DNA of 14,469 nucleotides, taken from positions 1 to 14,469 of the forward strand of contig JBPCTR010000313.1 in assembly GCA_051011575.1 (NCBI GenBank), in the 5' to 3' direction. The position numbers were made by a program, and so were the translations under genes. Of this stretch, positions 6,766 through 14,065 are shown piece after piece. The notes beneath the pieces were generated by a model. It ran no database searches and had not been told where the DNA came from. It saw nothing but the letters and a program-made list of their open reading frames with translations. Origin of the DNA: SHLQ01 sp051011575 (GTDB lineage Bacteria > Actinomycetota > Acidimicrobiia > Acidimicrobiales > SHLQ01). The first letter of the stretch is position 1; each line of letters starts with the position of its first letter.

Positions 6766-7797
6766 TCAGTCCGACCGGCCCCAGAACTTGGCGTCGGGCC
6801 AGAAGGTCCGTGCGTCGGCTTCTTGGGAGGTGAAGCTGGGAAGGGTGTCGAGGACCTCTCCCTCGAGCCGACCCTTGATTGCCCGGCCTGTGCCCGGGTC
6901 CCATGTGGTGCCGGTCTGATCATCCACCAGGACACCGTCCAATACCGACAATGTCAGCAGCATCTCACCAACCCGCCTGTGGAACACCTTCCACCGGTCG
7001 CTCTGGTCGGGGTCGATCACCACCGCGATCGGCACCCCAGCCACAACGTCGTTGGCCGGGCCCCACGCGCTGAGTATCGCCACCGAATACACCCCAACTT
7101 CATCGGTGAAGTCGACGACGATCGACAGGAAGCCGAGATCGAACAGCGAAGAACTCGCGGGAGCATCCAGCGCGAGAGTGCTCGGATGATTCCGCTTCCA
7201 CGACCCCCACGACGTCAGCTGTACCGGAAGCAGGTCGAGGGATTCGCCTTTCCGCTCACCGATGATGGCCTCGCCGAGCGGCTGGCTCCACACGCTGCCG
7301 GTGTCGTGGTCGAACCACGTCATCGCATTGCCCCACAGCGCACCTTGATTGCCAAAAACGAGCACCTCTCCGTTCACTTCTCGGCGATGAACCATCGCCG
7401 TTCCACAGAGCGGTCACCAACTGACCAGCACTGGCGTCCCGCCAATCCAGTCGTCGACCATCTCGCGACGGTTGAGGAATGTCACGGGATAGGCCTTCGC
7501 CTCACCGTTGTGTTCAACGCCGATGACAATTGCCTCATCGGGCCAGTCGGTGAAATCAGTGGTCCGGAACGACGGGTCGTAGATGGGATGGATCGCATCA
7601 CGACGTAGCAACTGACGAAAGTTGACAGGCGTCGGCTCACCGGCGCGCACAGGATCGTGGATTCCAACAGCCAGCGCCGCCGGACCCACCCCGAGCTCAT
7701 CGGAAGTAGTCGCAAGCCAAGCGCCAGCCGCCACAAGTAGCCCAAGAGTGAACAGCCCGTGCGCCGCGGTCCTCATGACCGTTTGAACACTCCACAT
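6766..7797 (-). CDS. DUF3179 protein, candidate selenoprotein with in-frame TGA (Sec128)
   Basis: Read through one TGA (7416-7414), this is a single frame of 343 residues. Both halves match DUF3179. Before the TGA are AIHPIYDPSFRTTDFTDW, VIGVEHNGEAKAYPVTFLNR and IGGTPVLVSW. After it come PLCGTAMVHRREVNGEVLVFG, GALWGNAMTWFDHDTGSVWSQ and LTSWGSWKRNHPSTLAL. Family members normally read C-P-L-C-G here, so the TGA replaces the first Cys and gives U-P-L-C-G (U128, C131). A SECIS-like hairpin follows at once. No frameshift or other stop is present. The N-terminus is a signal anchor (about residues 14-29), so the motif should lie outside the membrane. The family function is unknown; a U-x-x-C pair suggests thiol/selenol redox chemistry (inference). 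The start may instead be the ATG at 7776. Neither start has a strong ribosome site. The alternative is a Cys-to-stop mutation or sequencing error. Confidence 0.85.
7382..7400 (-). promoter_or_regulatory. SECIS-like hairpin just downstream of the in-frame TGA
   Basis: On the mRNA strand the bases are CGGCGATG-GTT-CATCGCCG, a perfect 8-bp stem with a 3-base loop, or 7 bp with loop GGTTC. The stem starts 13 bases after the TGA and the loop begins 21 bases after it. Bacterial SECIS elements are known as stem-loops within the coding region, with the tip roughly 16-37 bases after UGA and a G among the first loop bases; this one fits. A weaker lower helix may form between 7413-7407 and 7371-7365. 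The palindrome falls on codons for Thr-Ala-Met-Val-His-Arg-Arg, so it also codes protein. Confidence 0.75.
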
Positions 7798-7851
7798 CCG
7801 AAGAATTAGTCCGGCCGATCAGATCTGTTGCCCGCGAAGACAGACGAATTC

Positions 7852-8928
7852 TCAGCCATTGACCGATCCCGCCAGTAGGCCTCGCACGATGTGGCGCTGG
7901 AGCGCGAAGAAAACGATGACCGGGACAGCGATCTGTACGAACGTTCCGGCGGCCGCCTCTGGACCGGCAGAGCTGACCTCTCCAGCGATGTTCGCGAGCC
8001 GCACCGTGGCGGGCAGGTTGATTGGGTCGGCGCCGCTGGTCATGGTCGACGCAACGAGGAAGTCGTTCCAGCTGAAGAGGAACTGAAGGATTGCCAGCGA
8101 GGCGAACGCGGGAAGTGTCAGCGGGACCACCACGTGTCGGAACGTTGTCACGTGGTCGGCGCCATCGATCCGTGCCGTGTCGAGGAGGGACTGCGGCAGC
8201 TGCGCAAACGCATTGTGGAGCAGAAAGATCGCGAACGGGATCGCGAATCCCGTGTGGGTCAACCACACCGCCATGGTGCCGCGCATGTTCACGTCGAGGT
8301 CCGGGAAGACGGTGAGCGTTTTCGCCGTGAACGGGATCGTGACGTGGGCGCCTTGCACCCAAAGTGTGAGCAGCGGGATGAGCGCCACCTGGAAGGGAAC
8401 CGCCATGAGAGAGACCGTGCCAATGAAGAGCCATTCGCGGCCCCGGAACTCGATGAACGCGAAGGCGTACGCGGCCAACCCCGCGAGTGCGAGCGGGATG
8501 ACCGTCGCGGGGATCGCGATTCCGACCGAACTGATGAGCGAGTCGAACATGCTGACTGGACCGCCACGGTTCAGCACGCTGTGGTAGTTGTCGAGCGTGA
8601 GCTGACTCGGATCCGTCGCGACGGTCCAGAATCCACTCCTGACCTGGTCGGTTCGTCCCCGGAACGAGTCCACCAGGAGCGCACCGGTGGGCAAGGTCCA
8701 CAGGGCCGCCAGGAACCACAGACCCCACGCCGGGACCGAAGTGAGGCGCTGGTAGATCCAGCCACCTACGGGCAGAGGGATTGTGCGCTGGTCGGTCGCT
8801 CGGGTTTCCTGCCCTGGCACGTCTGCGAACATTACCGCCCGGCTCGCCCGCGAGGACGCGACGATTCCAGCTGGAGACATCGTGAGCCTGAGGGGTGATC
8901 GGGCGGGCGGATGCGGACTTGGCTGCAT
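7852..8928 (-). CDS. Carbohydrate ABC transporter permease, MalG type, orphan
   Basis: The product is up to 358 residues. It has a typical binding-protein-dependent permease layout with about six membrane helices. The first is near 68-89 and others are near 132-158, 165-190, 219-240, 273-295 and 330-346. The cytoplasmic EAA loop reads LPQSLLDTARIDGADH with a VVPLTLPAF end (about 244-275), and the C-terminus QRHIVRGLLAGSVNG is characteristic of MalG-like subunits. It would form half of a sugar importer channel. No partner permease, binding protein or ATPase is adjacent, which is unusual, because the neighbour upstream is a divergent sigma factor. It is followed after 54 bases by the DUF3179 gene on the same strand, so the two may share a transcript. 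The start is unsure: ATGs at 8928, 8880 and 8832 are in frame and none has a strong ribosome site. 8832 leaves the most usual N-terminal length. Confidence 0.85.
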   Translation of the reverse strand: MQPSPHPPARSPLRLTMSPAGIVASSRASRAVMFADVPGQETRATDQRTIPLPVGGWIYQRLTSVPAWGLWFLAALWTLPTGALLVDSFRGRTDQVRSGFWTVATDPSQLTLDNYHSVLNRGGPVSMFDSLISSVGIAIPATVIPLALAGLAAYAFAFIEFRGREWLFIGTVSLMAVPFQVALIPLLTLWVQGAHVTIPFTAKTLTVFPDLDVNMRGTMAVWLTHTGFAIPFAIFLLHNAFAQLPQSLLDTARIDGADHVTTFRHVVVPLTLPAFASLAILQFLFSWNDFLVASTMTSGADPINLPATVRLANIAGEVSSAGPEAAAGTFVQIAVPVIVFFALQRHIVRGLLAGSVNG

Positions 8929-8954
8929 CTGATATTCGCGGCAGCGCGTGACAC

Positions 8955-8983
8955 TTCCACGATCGTCGCGCCCTTTCTATAGT
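8955..8983 (+). promoter_or_regulatory. Candidate promoter for the sigma/membrane-protein operon
   Basis: TATAGT at 8978-8983 resembles a -10 box, with TTCCAC (8955-8960) 17 bases upstream as a poor -35 box. Transcription would start near 8990, after the possible GTG start at 8982. This supports the ATG at 9021 as the real sigma factor start. It is a by-eye match only. Confidence 0.4.
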
Positions 8984-9020
8984 GACGAGCGCCGCTCTCC
9001 GTCTGCGGGAAGAAGGGGCC

Positions 9021-9476
9021 ATGCATGCAATGCCGACCTACACGGCCTTCATGGCAACCGCCGAACCGCGGCTGCGTCAGTCGCTGATCGGACGGCTGGG
9101 TGTTCAGCGCGGACGCGATGCAACGCTCGAGGCGATGGTCTACGGGTGGAAGCATTGGGACCGCGTCAGCGTGATGGAGAACCCCATCGGATACCTCTAC
9201 CGAGTTGGCGTAACGAGCGCGAAGCCCCGACGCGTTCTCCGTCTCGACCCCCCGCACAACGAGCAGCACGAGCCATGGATCGAACCTGCACTGAAAGGCA
9301 GCCTCGACGAGCTGACCGAACATCAGAGGGTCGCCGTCGTGCTCCGTCACGGTTTCGATTGGACGTATGACGAGATCGCCGAATTGCTCGAGGTCTCGGT
9401 GAGCACCGTTCGAAATCATCTCGTGCGTGGCATGGAGAAATTGAGGTCCCGCCTGGAGGTGTCCGTAGATGGTTGA
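9021..9476 (+). CDS. ECF-like sigma-70 family factor
   Basis: The product has 151 residues from the ATG at 9021, which follows the purine-rich run GGGAAGAAGGGG. The C-terminal third is a good sigma region 4 helix-turn-helix: LTEHQRVAVVLRHGFDWTYD, EIAELLEVSVSTVRNHLVRG and MEKLRSRL. The N-terminal part keeps only a short region 2-like segment (RDATLEAMVYGWKHWDRV, MENPIGYLYRVG), so it is shorter than standard ECF factors of about 170-200 residues. It should direct RNA polymerase to a small set of promoters. The last 8 bases overlap the next gene, which encodes a single-pass membrane protein, the usual layout for a sigma factor held by a membrane partner. A GTG at 8982 in the same frame would add 13 residues but lies inside the likely -10 box. 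Confidence 0.85.
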   Translation: MHAMPTYTAFMATAEPRLRQSLIGRLGVQRGRDATLEAMVYGWKHWDRVSVMENPIGYLYRVGVTSAKPRRVLRLDPPHNEQHEPWIEPALKGSLDELTEHQRVAVVLRHGFDWTYDEIAELLEVSVSTVRNHLVRGMEKLRSRLEVSVDG

Positions 9477-11139
9477 GACCGAACTGATGATCAAGCGATT
9501 CGCCGAAGAGGCGGAGAGGCGATGCCGTCCGGTCACGATCGACGAGGTCGAGCAACGCGTCGAACGGGCTCAGGTCCCGGGTCGTAATGGCCACTACCTC
9601 GCGCTCGCCGCCGCCGCGGTTGCCGTCGTCGTTGGGATGGTGGTGCTCATCGACTTTTCCGGAAATGACGGCGAGCAGACGATCATCACCGACCAGCCCG
9701 AGACGGAGACGACGCTGAGCCGCGCGGCCGCCTCGCCCGCCGATGAGCCGAGCGCGACTGCGCCGCCGGTAGATACAAGTAGGCCTGCACCAATCGATCC
9801 GGAACGGCTCCCCGGGCCGGCTTCGGGCGAAACACAGCAAACCATCGTGGGCGAGATCACGTGGACGCTGCTCCAGGGAGACGAAACCACTCAACCCGAG
9901 CACGTTGCATTCGAGTTCGAGGGGGAGTTCTTCGGATCGACCGAAAGCGAGGGTTTGGCCTGGCGGTCCTCGAATGGGATCGATTGGACACGTGGTGAAC
10001 CACTCGTCGACGGGTGGTTCAATCCATTCGAGTTCGACGGCGAGACCTGGGGGCTCGTCTATTCCAATACGGGCGCACCAGACCTGGTCCGATGGAACGG
10101 AACGTCGTTCGATTCGATCGATCTCCCCTCGTCGGGCGCGCCAAGGATCGACGGCCTCGAGGCACGAGGATCCAACTTCGGTGAGTTGGTGCAGTTCGGT
10201 GAGCTCGCGATCGCACCAGCACAGACCTGGTACGACGTGCCATGGACGGACTTCTACGAGGGGAGCGAGCCACCCCCACCGCCGAACGGCCCACCCGATG
10301 GCGAGCCGATGCTCTACGCCGAATGGGATGTCGTGACCGAGCGGATCAGGCTCGTCGACGTATTCGCGAATTCTGAGATACCGGTAGCAGTGCTCGCGCC
10401 GGAGTTAACCAGCGGGACCGACGGACGAGTTGACCTGAGAGATGTGGACAGTGGCGAGATCGTGACCACCGTGGTCGCGACGCCCGACCTCTTCGACGAC
10501 GCGCTGAGGAGTGCGGTGATCGGAGGCGGCTTCTCACACACCGAACTGCTCATCGGGTCCGAAGGAGACTTCCGGATCGAGCCGGTTCCTTGGCCGGCCT
10601 CGAACGTCGTGGCGCTCAGAACTCTTGGTTCGCAGCTGCTCGCCCTCGTTCTCACGGAGAATCGGTCTACGCCCGGCGAGTGGATGCCCGATTGGGCGCT
10701 CTGGACGAGCTCCGATACCCGAACGTGGACGGAACTCGATTTGCCGGCGGCCAGCGGCGGCGTGATCGACCACATCGAGATGGTGGCAACAGGCGACTCG
10801 CTGCTTCTTACGATGATCGTGAGCTCCGACTTCGATCAACGTCCAGAAATGTGGACGACGACCGACGCCGTCACATGGACACCGAGCGCCGTTGAATTCG
10901 ACGGCTTCGACGGGCCGACCGCCGCCGATTTCGGCTGGTACCGCGACCCGTTCCACGACATGAACGGCCTGTGGGTGTCGCCCGATGCGGTTACCTGGCA
11001 AGTGATCGATTTGGACATCCGCGAGCCGCGGGGCTCCGGGAGCGCCGGCGCGACCGTTGTCGGCAACACGATTTTCGTCAGTACGAACGAGGACAGCGGA
11101 CCTCGCACGATGTGGGTGGGCGTGGTCGACCCGCCCTGA
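9469..11139 (+). CDS. Membrane-anchored probable anti-sigma partner with extracytoplasmic beta-propeller-like domain
   Basis: The product has 556 residues. A 42-residue cytoplasmic N-terminus, charged and helical (MIKRFAEEAERRCR, DEVEQRVERAQ), leads into one membrane helix (about 43-62, YLALAAAAVAVVVGMVVLI). A Thr/Pro/Ala-rich spacer (about 70-120) comes next. The rest is exported and carries repeated Asp-box-like units: WRSSNGIDW (165-173), WTSSDTRTW (412-420), WTTTDAVTW (462-470) and WVSPDAVTW (502-510). These repeats suggest a sialidase/BNR-type beta-propeller. The N-terminus has no zinc anti-sigma H-x3-C-x2-C motif. The anti-sigma role therefore rests on the 8-base overlap with the sigma gene and on topology, both common in actinobacteria. 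The ligand is unknown. A hairpin follows the stop. Confidence 0.8.
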   Translation: MVETELMIKRFAEEAERRCRPVTIDEVEQRVERAQVPGRNGHYLALAAAAVAVVVGMVVLIDFSGNDGEQTIITDQPETETTLSRAAASPADEPSATAPPVDTSRPAPIDPERLPGPASGETQQTIVGEITWTLLQGDETTQPEHVAFEFEGEFFGSTESEGLAWRSSNGIDWTRGEPLVDGWFNPFEFDGETWGLVYSNTGAPDLVRWNGTSFDSIDLPSSGAPRIDGLEARGSNFGELVQFGELAIAPAQTWYDVPWTDFYEGSEPPPPPNGPPDGEPMLYAEWDVVTERIRLVDVFANSEIPVAVLAPELTSGTDGRVDLRDVDSGEIVTTVVATPDLFDDALRSAVIGGGFSHTELLIGSEGDFRIEPVPWPASNVVALRTLGSQLLALVLTENRSTPGEWMPDWALWTSSDTRTWTELDLPAASGGVIDHIEMVATGDSLLLTMIVSSDFDQRPEMWTTTDAVTWTPSAVEFDGFDGPTAADFGWYRDPFHDMNGLWVSPDAVTWQVIDLDIREPRGSGSAGATVVGNTIFVSTNEDSGPRTMWVGVVDPP

Positions 11140-11159
11140 TCGTTCTGAGTGCGATCAGG
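11135..11159 (+). terminator. Hairpin at the end of the sigma/membrane-protein operon
   Basis: A perfect 8-bp stem, CCTGATCG (11135-11142) with CGATCAGG (11152-11159), has a 9-base loop and straddles the TGA stop. A short T-containing stretch follows but no true T-run. It may end transcription before the DUF4242 gene. Confidence 0.45.
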
Positions 11160-11249
11160 TTGTGGACCAGTTCGCCAACCGCTGAGGTCCCTCGACGTGT
11201 ATCTGACGATCCTTTAGCGTTGACAACCCACCAGAGAAGCGAGTTAAAC

Positions 11250-11534
11250 ATGCAGCGCTACGTCATTGAAAGAGCAATCCCCGACATCGGCTCCGCCGAA
11301 CGTGAAGCATTGAAAGGTGCCGCCGCGCAATCGAACACCGTCCTCAGCGCGATGCAATCAGAAGGCAAGCACATCCAGTGGGAGCACAGCTATGTTGCGG
11401 GCGATCAGACCTACTGCATCTACGTCGCCGACGACCCATCGCTGATCGCCGAACATGCTGAGCGGAGCGGCTTCCCGGCGACCACGGTGACCGAGATCAG
11501 CAAGATCATCGACCCAACCACGGCTGCTGCCTGA
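11250..11534 (+). CDS. DUF4242 protein (SCO4226-like small nickel-binding family)
   Basis: The product has 94 residues from the ATG at 11250, preceded by a moderate purine-rich site (AGAGAAGCGAG). It begins MQRYVIERAIPDIGSAEREA, has EGKHIQWEHSYVAGDQTYCIYVADDP in the middle and ends FPATTVTEISKIIDP. This is the standard pattern of the DUF4242 family: a ferredoxin-like alpha/beta fold, usually 80-100 residues. A Streptomyces member, SCO4226, is known to bind nickel. His, Glu and Cys in the central strand could do so here, but this is inferred from the family. It is cytoplasmic, with no signal peptide. The frame runs open further upstream, but codons before 11250 overlap the previous gene and are not credible. 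It converges on the ABC operon at 11583. Confidence 0.85.
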   Translation: MQRYVIERAIPDIGSAEREALKGAAAQSNTVLSAMQSEGKHIQWEHSYVAGDQTYCIYVADDPSLIAEHAERSGFPATTVTEISKIIDPTTAAA

Positions 11535-11582
11535 CCGCCGCTCGAGCTGAACATGCACCAAAGCAGCCCTGCCGGCTGAGCG

Positions 11583-12827
11583 CTAGCGATTCGGATCGAA
11601 CGGGTCGAGAACGCACGCGACCTCTCGCCCGTTGCCGCGCGCCGACAGCGTCACCTCGGGTACCTCATCGAAGCGCACCCTCACGGAGTTGCCCGAGACC
11701 TCGACCGGGTGCATGGCTTGGGCCATTGCGCCGGGGACGTCCACCCCGCCGAGGGCTTCGACCAGACCTTCGGCGCCAGCAGGCGACTCGAAACGAAGCT
11801 CGGCATCAAACGCTGAGCTCCTCTCGACGCCGGCGAGCTCGTCGAACAACTTGGGAATGTCTTCGAGCTGTCGGACGACGTCGTCGATCTCCCACCCACA
11901 CGTCGGCGTCGCCGAAGAGCACCGCGTGTGAAAGCGACAGCCCGCGGGCGGCCGGGCCGGATCGGGAACACTGCCCTCGAGCCCCTTGAAACCGGACCCG
12001 TCTCCTTCTATGTCGGGACTGGCTTGAAGAAGTGCGTGGGTGTACGGGTGATACGGATGTTCGAACAACGCCTCGGCGGCGCTCGTCTCGGCCACCCGGC
12101 CCAGGTACATCACGACGATGCGCTCGGCCATGTGTCGCACGACCGAAAGGTCATGTGTGATGAACAGGTAGGTGAGACCGCGTTCGGTTTGAAGCTCGTG
12201 CAGCAGGTTGAGGATCTGCGCCTGAACCGAGACATCGAGCGCGCTCGTGGGCTCATCGAGCACGACCATGGCCGGGTCGAGTGCGAGGGCCCGGGCGATC
12301 GAGATCCGTTGCCGCTGCCCGCCCGAGAACTGATGCGGATACCGATACAGGTGCTGACGACCGAGTCCGACCGATTCGAGGAGCTCGACCACGCGCTCGG
12401 TGAGGTCGGAGCCGCTCGCTTCCTTGTACACCTTGAGGGGTCGACCGACGATGTCTCGCACGAGATGGCGTGGATTGAGCGACGAGAACGAATCCTGGAA
12501 CACCATCTGGGTGTTGCGGCGAAACGAGCGAGCAGCATCGCCCTTCACCTCGTCGACACGTCCTCCCTCGAAGTACACGCCACCCGATGTTGGGTCGGTC
12601 AGCCCGGCCACGAGTCGGCCGAGCGTGGTCTTGCCACAGCCGCTCTCGCCGACCAGGCCCAAGGTCGAGCCTCGGTGCAGATCGAAGCTCACGCCATCGA
12701 CAGCCCGCACGTGACCCGTGACGCGCTGCATCACGCCATCGCGGATCGGGAAGTGTTTCGTCACTTCGCGCACCGAGAGGAGCGGCTCCGCGGCTGCCTC
12801 GGTGGCCGCTGTGGCTTGCTCGCTCAT
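11583..12827 (-). CDS. Peptide/nickel-type ABC transporter ATPase, DppF/OppF-like
   Basis: The product has 414 residues. Walker A is GESGCGKTT (60-68), the Q-loop is in QMVFQD, the signature is FSGGQRQ (167-173), Walker B is VVLDEP (188-193) and the switch His is at 225. The oligo/HPY tail HPYHPYTHALLQASPD is present. It energises import of peptides or similar solutes together with the DppD-like ATPase upstream. The ATG at 12827-12825 overlaps that gene's TGA by one base (TGATG), so translation is coupled. The frame extends further upstream but inside the other gene. Oddly, the C-terminal cysteine group (C297, C303, C310, then C405) is split by about 94 residues, where the DppD-like protein has 17. 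The inserted part (VVRQLEDIPKLFDELAG and following) looks like a small extra domain. Confidence 0.93.
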   Translation of the reverse strand: MSEQATAATEAAAEPLLSVREVTKHFPIRDGVMQRVTGHVRAVDGVSFDLHRGSTLGLVGESGCGKTTLGRLVAGLTDPTSGGVYFEGGRVDEVKGDAARSFRRNTQMVFQDSFSSLNPRHLVRDIVGRPLKVYKEASGSDLTERVVELLESVGLGRQHLYRYPHQFSGGQRQRISIARALALDPAMVVLDEPTSALDVSVQAQILNLLHELQTERGLTYLFITHDLSVVRHMAERIVVMYLGRVAETSAAEALFEHPYHPYTHALLQASPDIEGDGSGFKGLEGSVPDPARPPAGCRFHTRCSSATPTCGWEIDDVVRQLEDIPKLFDELAGVERSSAFDAELRFESPAGAEGLVEALGGVDVPGAMAQAMHPVEVSGNSVRVRFDEVPEVTLSARGNGREVACVLDPFDPNR

Positions 12828-14065
12828 CACGCGATCACCGGATCCGATGATCGATCGAAACTCGGCGCGGTCGCGTCGTCGTGATGATGGTGGATGAAGC
12901 AGGCAACCTCGTGGGCTCCATCGAGCGGTAGCAACTCGGGATCCTCGGTTCGGCAGAGATCGGTGGCGTGGCGGCACCGGGTGGCGAAACGACACCCAGG
13001 TTTGGGATCGATGAGCTCGGGCACGCTTCCCTCGATCGCGTCGAGGTGTCCTCGTTTCGACTCCGACGACGGGATTGCCGCGAGAAGCCCTCGGGTGTAT
13101 GGATGCTGCGGATTGTGGAAAATCTCGTCAGCCGGGCCGATTTCGGCAATCCGCCCCGCGTACATCACGGCAATCCGGTCACACACCCTGCGCACCAGCG
13201 AAAGGTCGTGACTGATGTACAGCACCGACGTCTGGTGGGAAACCTGCAGTTCCTTGATGAGCTCGATGATCCGCGCCTGCACGGTGACATCGAGGGCAGT
13301 CGTCGGCTCGTCGGCAATCAACAGGTCGGGGTTACAGGCGAGCGCTTGGGCGATCATGACCCGCTGCTTCATGCCCCCCGACAACTCGTGGGGGTACCGA
13401 TCCATCACGTTCGCCGGATTCGGAATCTGCGTCTCCGACAGCGCGGCCTCAACCAGCCGATTCGAGGCAGCTCTGATGGCGTGGCGCCTTGCGCGCAGTG
13501 GCGGTATCCCGAGTATGAACTTCTCAAGCCGGCGGGTGCGAAGTCCGGCCTCGCGCCGGAGCAACCGGGCACCAAAGCCGGTGTCTTCCGGCGAGATCCC
13601 GGCTCCTGTGAGAACTTCCTCGGTGCGGTGGACGAGAAAGACCTCGACCAGTTGATCTCGAATCGACAGCGCCGGGTTCAGCGCCTTTCCCGGATCCTGG
13701 AAGATCATCGCAATCCGGTTGCCGCGGATGTCGCCGATGTGTTCGCGATCGGCGTCGACGAGGTCGACGGCCTGCGCTCCGGCGGAACGCTCGCGAAAGA
13801 GAATTGACCCCTGCGTGGGAAGCGCGGGTGGGCTCGGAACCAGCTGGAGGAACGAGCGGGCAGTCACGCTCTTGCCGCAGCCGGTTTCCCCGACCAGACC
13901 GAGCGTCTCACCATCAGCGATGTCGAAGTCGACACCGTCGACCGCGTGAACGACCCCAGCCTTCGAACGGAAATGTACGCGGAGGTCTCGCACACTCACG
14001 ATCGCAGACGGAGGAAATTCGGCCTCGCGCGCAGACTGTCCGGGGTCGGGGGGTGTTGTTGTCAT
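12827..14065 (-). CDS. Peptide/nickel-type ABC transporter ATPase, DppD/OppD-like
   Basis: The product has 412 residues. Walker A is GETGCGKS (59-66), the Q-loop is IFQDPGKALNP, the signature is LSGGMKQ (228-234), Walker B is LLIADEP (248-254), the switch His is at 286 and HPYTRGLLAAIP marks the oligo/HPY tail. Four cysteines, C358-x5-C364-x6-C371-x17-C389, match the C-terminal group seen in OppD-type ATPases, where a [4Fe-4S] cluster has been described. The segment between Q-loop and signature is about 40-45 residues longer than usual, with an Arg-rich insertion (about 155-200, GARLLRREAGLRTRRLEKF). It pairs with the DppF-like ATPase. Its ATG overlaps the TGA of the permease (ATGA) and its stop overlaps the next start. 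Confidence 0.93.
   Translation of the reverse strand: MTTTPPDPGQSAREAEFPPSAIVSVRDLRVHFRSKAGVVHAVDGVDFDIADGETLGLVGETGCGKSVTARSFLQLVPSPPALPTQGSILFRERSAGAQAVDLVDADREHIGDIRGNRIAMIFQDPGKALNPALSIRDQLVEVFLVHRTEEVLTGAGISPEDTGFGARLLRREAGLRTRRLEKFILGIPPLRARRHAIRAASNRLVEAALSETQIPNPANVMDRYPHELSGGMKQRVMIAQALACNPDLLIADEPTTALDVTVQARIIELIKELQVSHQTSVLYISHDLSLVRRVCDRIAVMYAGRIAEIGPADEIFHNPQHPYTRGLLAAIPSSESKRGHLDAIEGSVPELIDPKPGCRFATRCRHATDLCRTEDPELLPLDGAHEVACFIHHHHDDATAPSFDRSSDPVIA

Noticed and set aside
7414..7797. The DUF3179 region as two separate genes, a 127-residue and a 209-residue protein
   Set aside because: Both parts are in the same frame, both belong to one known domain, and the break falls on a motif Cys. 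The second would start inside the conserved motif with no ribosome site.
6766..7797. DUF3179 gene as an ordinary pseudogene
   Set aside because: Not fully excluded. A single Cys-to-TGA change is possible, but the intact frame on both sides and the hairpin at SECIS distance favour recoding.
7802..7852. AGAATT/AATTCT inverted repeat between the permease and DUF3179 genes
   Set aside because: Only 6 bp with a 39-base spacer, which is expected by chance.
11220..11248. TTGACA at 11220-11225 as a -35 box for the DUF4242 gene
   Set aside because: A -10 box at normal spacing would put the transcript start after the ATG, and GTTAAA is a poor match.
10971..11249. Longer start for the DUF4242 protein
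   Set aside because: The added codons overlap the end of the propeller protein, and the DUF4242 family begins at MQRYVIERA.
11522..11578. Inverted repeats between the DUF4242 gene and the ABC operon
   Set aside because: GGCTGCT/AGCAGCC and CAGCC/GGCTG are short and compete with each other, with no T-run. This is too weak to call a terminator, though the genes converge here.
12828..12995. Longer start for the DppF-like ATPase
   Set aside because: The extra 56 codons lie inside the DppD-like gene in another frame and do not resemble the family. The ATG at 12827 starts the usual N-terminus.
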